5,411 nucleotides of DNA from NCBI GenBank assembly GCA_005883885.1, contig VAYF01000223.1, forward strand, positions 1 to 5,411. The letters run 5' to 3'. Under the pieces are notes generated by a model. That model searched no databases and was not told the DNA's origin. It saw only the letters and a program-made list of their open reading frames with translations. The position numbers and the translations under genes were made by a program. This document shows, piece by piece, positions 4,495 through 5,411 of the stretch. Source of the DNA: Actinomycetota bacterium. Lineage in GTDB: Bacteria; Actinomycetota; UBA4738; HRBIN12. Within the stretch, counting starts at the first letter, position 1. Every line of letters begins with the position of its first letter.

Positions 4495-5411
4495 GCTCGC
4501 CCGCGGGGTCCCACAAAGGCTCGGCGGCGACGTTCGCCGCGAGCCGGTCTCCGAAGTACTCGATCTCGAGCGTCGTGCCCTCGTCCGCGAACTCCAACGG
4601 CAGGTAGCCGTAGGCGATCCCGCGGCCGATCGAATAGCCGTAGTTCGCGCTGGTGACGTAGCTCACGACGCGGCCGCCGGCCCAGATCGGCTCCTTGCCC
4701 ATCACGACCGCGTCCGGGTCGGCGAGCACGATGCACGAGAGCCTCTCGGTCGGGCCGCGCTCCTGCTTCGCGCGGAGCGCGTCATGCCCCTGGAACTCCT
4801 TGTCCATCTTCACCGCGAAGCCGAGGCCGGCCTCGAAGGGATCGTGCTCCGTCGAGAGGTCCTGGCCCCAGAGCCGGTAGCCCTTCTCCAGACGGAGGGA
4901 ATCGAACGCGCCCAGACCGCCCGCGATCAGCCCATGCTCGACGCCTGCCTCCCACAGCAGATCCCAGACGCGCGCGCCCATCTCGATCGGGCCGTAGAGC
5001 TCCCATCCGAGCTCGCCCACGTAGCTGATCCGCTGCGCGAACGCCGGCACTTCGCCGATCGCCAGCTCCCGCATGGTCATGTACGGGAACGCCTCGTTCG
5101 CGAGGTCGGCGTCGGTGACGGCCGCGAGGACGTCGCGCGCGCGCGGTCCCCAGAGGCCGAGGCAGAACCGGTGGTCGGTCATGTTCGCGATCGACACGCG
5201 CTCGTCGTCGCGGAGCTGCCGCCGGAGCCACGCGAGGTCGTGCATGCCCGAACCTCCGCCGGTCACGACCATGAACGAATCCTCGCCGGCGCGCGTGACG
5301 GTCAGGTCGCAGCGGATCCCGCCCGAGGCGGTGAGCATCGAGGTGTAGATCACGGTGCCGGGGCGCCGGTCGATCCGGTTCGCGCAGACCCGTTCGAGGA
5401 ACGCGAGGGCG
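4481..5411 (-). CDS. Dimethylglycine/sarcosine dehydrogenase-type flavoprotein, C-terminal GcvT-like half (5' end outside window)
   Basis: This is the folate-binding C-terminal part of an FAD-dependent amine dehydrogenase of the dimethylglycine/sarcosine dehydrogenase family. Such enzymes demethylate the amine and transfer the carbon to THF. The frame is open to the window edge; 19 further codons (including FLERVCANRID) precede the GTG at 5353, which is not the start. About 309 residues are visible, while full members are around 800 with an N-terminal FAD oxidase domain that would lie beyond 5411. Marks are GTVIYTSMLTASGGIRCDL followed by TVTR (5291-5311 for CDLTVTR), LGLWGPRARDVLA, YVGELGWELYGP (4988-5023), SLRLEKGYRLWGQDLSTEHD, PFEAGLGFAVKMDKEFQG, VTSANYGYSIGRGIAYGYLP and the closing AAEPLWDPAGERLRA. 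It probably leads an operon with the GcvT/DmdA-like gene. Dimethylglycine and sarcosine are both possible substrates; the residues that would decide are not in the window. Confidence 0.9.
   Translation of the reverse strand, partial: ALAFLERVCANRIDRRPGTVIYTSMLTASGGIRCDLTVTRAGEDSFMVVTGGGSGMHDLAWLRRQLRDDERVSIANMTDHRFCLGLWGPRARDVLAAVTDADLANEAFPYMTMRELAIGEVPAFAQRISYVGELGWELYGPIEMGARVWDLLWEAGVEHGLIAGGLGAFDSLRLEKGYRLWGQDLSTEHDPFEAGLGFAVKMDKEFQGHDALRAKQERGPTERLSCIVLADPDAVVMGKEPIWAGGRVVSYVTSANYGYSIGRGIAYGYLPLEFADEGTTLEIEYFGDRLAANVAAEPLWDPAGERLRA

Noticed and set aside
3310..4656. Plus-strand open frame of 448 codons opposite the GcvT/DmdA-like gene
   Set aside because: The minus-strand frame has clear GcvT motifs, a good ribosome binding site and correct length. 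The plus frame is rich in Arg, Val, Leu and His, with no recognisable domain.

Overview
The window is a GC-rich, fully bacterial stretch with strong G/C at third codon positions, overlapping genes and GTG starts. This style, together with a methylenetetrahydrofolate reductase (MTHFR)-like protein of the divergent type I associate with Actinobacteria, points to a high-GC actinobacterium. A deep-branching lineage is possible but cannot be fixed from this sequence alone. There are six protein genes, two cut by the window edges, and no RNA gene, insertion sequence or CRISPR array. No stretch over 300 bases lacks a gene.

Layout. Positions 3-2276 hold a plus-strand operon: the C-terminal half of the heterotetrameric sarcosine oxidase alpha subunit (soxA), an overlapping short gamma subunit (soxG), and a small stand-alone cyclic-nucleotide-binding-domain (CNBD) protein joined to soxG by an ATGA overlap. 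Positions 2288-5411 hold a convergent minus-strand set. In transcription order these are the C-terminal part of a dimethylglycine/sarcosine dehydrogenase-type flavoprotein, a GcvT/DmdA-like folate-dependent methyl or aminomethyl transferase, and an MTHFR-like protein. The two sets meet tail to tail with only 11 bases between stop codons, inside a perfect 26-bp inverted repeat that also encodes the last residues of both proteins.

How they fit together. All the enzymes belong to methylated-amine and one-carbon metabolism. The flavoprotein and sarcosine oxidase would strip methyl groups from dimethylglycine and/or sarcosine (the lower part of choline/glycine betaine breakdown), with their GcvT-like domains passing the carbon to tetrahydrofolate. 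The separate GcvT/DmdA-like protein may demethylate another small methylated substrate, and the MTHFR-like protein could link 5-methyl- and 5,10-methylene-tetrahydrofolate. The substrates are inferred from family and context.

Most notable points: (1) the shared 26-bp inverted repeat at the convergent gene ends; (2) a SoxG that appears to lack about 40 internal residues; (3) a cyclic-nucleotide-binding protein translationally coupled to sarcosine oxidase; (4) a DmdA-like protein without the signature I associate with true dimethylsulfoniopropionate (DMSP) demethylase, next to an MTHFR-like gene; (5) a 13-bp tandem duplication across a stop codon; (6) a perfect 24-bp palindrome inside the MTHFR-like gene.
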